Positions 6,294 through 7,488 of a DNA stretch of 7,488 bases are shown in pieces (the first letter of the stretch is position 1; the number at the start of each line of letters is the position of its first letter). The stretch comes from Bacteroidetes bacterium UBA4009 (GTDB lineage Bacteria > Bacteroidota > Bacteroidia > NS11-12g > UBA9320), in the NCBI GenBank assembly GCA_002384205.1, contig DGBH01000048.1, forward strand, positions 1 through 7,488, written 5' to 3'. Below the pieces are notes generated by a model. That model searched no databases. It was not told where the DNA came from and worked only from the letters and a program-made list of their open reading frames with translations. The translations under genes and the position numbers were made by a program.

Positions 6294-7488
6294 ATGATTA
6301 AAACTTTATTTCTTGTTGTTTCCCTACAGCTTGTGGGGCTCTTATCTTCAGCACAAACATATACTCTATCAGGGCGATTAATAGATGCCAATGGTCAAGG
6401 TATAGCATACGCTAGCATCGCGTTAAGTGATAGGATAGATACCTCTACGATACAATTTTCCATTGCCAAAGAGGACGGAAGCTTTATGATGAAAGGCATC
6501 GTAGCTGGCGATTATATTATTCTCGCAGCTTCAGTTGGATACGAGGTGGAGCATAAATTCGTTGCAATCGATAGTGATTGGTCTAATTTTAAATTAGAGA
6601 TGACGAGTTCTGATATTTCTATGAAAGAAATTCTGGTGCGTGCTAAAAAAATACCGGTGCTTATAAATGGCGATACTGTGATTTATAACAGTAGCAGTTT
6701 CAAAACACAATCAAATGCGAATGTGGAAGATCTAATCAAAAAAATGCCTGGTATTCAAGTGAATAAAGACGGATCAGTTTCGGTAGAAGGGCAGGCTGTA
6801 ACTAAGGTTTTGATTAATGGTAAAGAATTTTTTGGAGGCAATATCGAAGCTGCTACTAAAAATCTTGACGCTTCACTGGTAGACAAAGTGGAGGTAATAG
6901 ATAAAAAAACCGATGATGATGAGTTTACAGGAGAAGAAGGAAACCAGCGTGAGAAGGTCATTAATTTAGTGCTTAAAGAAAATAAGGCGCAAGGTTACTT
7001 TGGAACAGTTAGAGCCGGTTATGGCAGTGATGATTACTATGATGTGCAAGGGAATGTCAATTTTTTTAAAGACGAAACACAGCTCTCTATAATTGGCGGA
7101 TTAAACAATATAAACCGCAATTTGTACGGATGGAATGATATGCAGACGCTCAATACGTTTGAAATCACCCCATTCAATAATAGTCAGAACACCTGGTGGT
7201 GGAATAGTGGCGTTAAAAGTTACGAGGGTGCGGGAGCAAATTTGCACCTTGAACCGATTAAAGGCATGAAAACCGATGTAGCCTATGTAATCACCAATGA
7301 ACATAACATAAATGAAAGTTCGACCAATTCTGAGTTGTATCTTACCAACAATAACTTGTTCTCTGACAGATTAGAACTGGGAAATGGAGATAAAGGGAAT
7401 CACCAATTAAATATTAAAACAGAGTATGAGCCAGATACCTTGAATAGGCTTGTTTTTAGAGCACAGCTCAGTAAGGAAGTGGGACAAA
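6294..7488 (+). CDS. TonB-dependent receptor-type outer-membrane protein, 3'-truncated by window edge
   Basis: The frame is open from ATG 6294 to the right edge: 398 codons plus one base, with no stop. Seen: a signal peptide (hydrophobic core about residues 4-18, likely cleavage after SSA at 20); a carboxypeptidase-regulatory-like beta-sandwich, about 23-103 (YTLSGRLIDANGQGIAYASI, DGSFMMKGIVAGDYIILAASVGY in pieces); then a plug region, about 140-202, with VEDLIKKMPGIQV, KDGSVSVEGQAVTKVLING, KEFFGG, ATKNLDASLVDKVEVID. After an acidic stretch, TDDDEFTGEE (206-215), comes KVINLVLKENKAQGYFG and the first barrel strands (VRAGYG, QLSIIGGLNNIN). This is the Bacteroidota outer-membrane beta-barrel family with a TonB-type plug. 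No TonB box is evident and no SusD-like partner is visible, so the ligand is unknown. The 41-base gap after the Fe-S gene has no terminator and no full TAnnTTTG box, so co-transcription is possible. Confidence 0.9.
   Translation, partial: MIKTLFLVVSLQLVGLLSSAQTYTLSGRLIDANGQGIAYASIALSDRIDTSTIQFSIAKEDGSFMMKGIVAGDYIILAASVGYEVEHKFVAIDSDWSNFKLEMTSSDISMKEILVRAKKIPVLINGDTVIYNSSSFKTQSNANVEDLIKKMPGIQVNKDGSVSVEGQAVTKVLINGKEFFGGNIEAATKNLDASLVDKVEVIDKKTDDDEFTGEEGNQREKVINLVLKENKAQGYFGTVRAGYGSDDYYDVQGNVNFFKDETQLSIIGGLNNINRNLYGWNDMQTLNTFEITPFNNSQNTWWWNSGVKSYEGAGANLHLEPIKGMKTDVAYVITNEHNINESSTNSELYLTNNNLFSDRLELGNGDKGNHQLNIKTEYEPDTLNRLVFRAQLSKEVGQ

Noticed and set aside
1..7488. Mobile elements, CRISPR arrays, toxin-antitoxin pairs, riboswitches or a new defence system
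   Set aside because: I saw no transposase or integrase, no spaced direct repeats, no small paired genes and no leader long enough for a riboswitch. There is no att-like duplication of the tRNA-Phe 3' end within the window.

Overview
The window most likely comes from a member of the Bacteroidota, probably flavobacterial or a close relative. It is AT-rich. Several genes are preceded by the Bacteroidota-type -7 promoter box TAnnTTTG, and Shine-Dalgarno sites are largely absent. Two proteins are typical of the phylum: an outer-membrane receptor made of a carboxypeptidase-regulatory-like domain, a TonB-type plug and the start of a beta-barrel, and a coiled-coil protein with a SPOR-like C-terminal end. 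The tRNA gene does not encode its 3' CCA. A GH16 laminarinase-type enzyme suggests a polysaccharide degrader.

Layout, left to right. (1) 2-562, plus strand: the 3' end of a GH16 beta-glucanase, closed by a hairpin terminator. (2) 625-2673, minus strand: fumC (class II fumarase) followed after 3 bases by a SAM-dependent methyltransferase, apparently one transcript. (3) 2866-3450, plus strand: a secreted coiled-coil/SPOR-like protein, closed by a terminator it shares with the converging gene. (4) 3563-4219, minus strand: a protein resembling 3-hydroxyacyl-CoA dehydrogenase that has lost its nucleotide-binding and catalytic residues. (5) 4279-4659, plus strand, divergent from it: ridA. (6) 4714-4786, minus strand: tRNA-Phe(GAA) with its own promoter and terminator. 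(7) 4945-6252, plus strand: a membrane protein with NarI-like heme-site histidines and two [4Fe-4S] motifs, preceded by a promoter box and an imperfect dyad. (8) 6294 to the right edge, plus strand: a TonB-dependent-receptor-type outer-membrane protein, cut off by the window end.

Most of this is ordinary housekeeping and envelope content: the TCA cycle (fumC), enamine/imine clean-up (ridA), translation (tRNA-Phe), respiratory-type electron transfer and outer-membrane uptake. I see no mobile element, CRISPR array, toxin-antitoxin pair or obvious defence system, and no clearly new multi-gene system. The points most worth a second look are the dyad over the promoter of the Fe-S membrane protein, the catalytically degenerate dehydrogenase-like protein, the C5-A68 mismatch in tRNA-Phe, promoter boxes so close to start codons that transcripts would be nearly leaderless, and the lack of a partner gene next to the Fe-S membrane protein.
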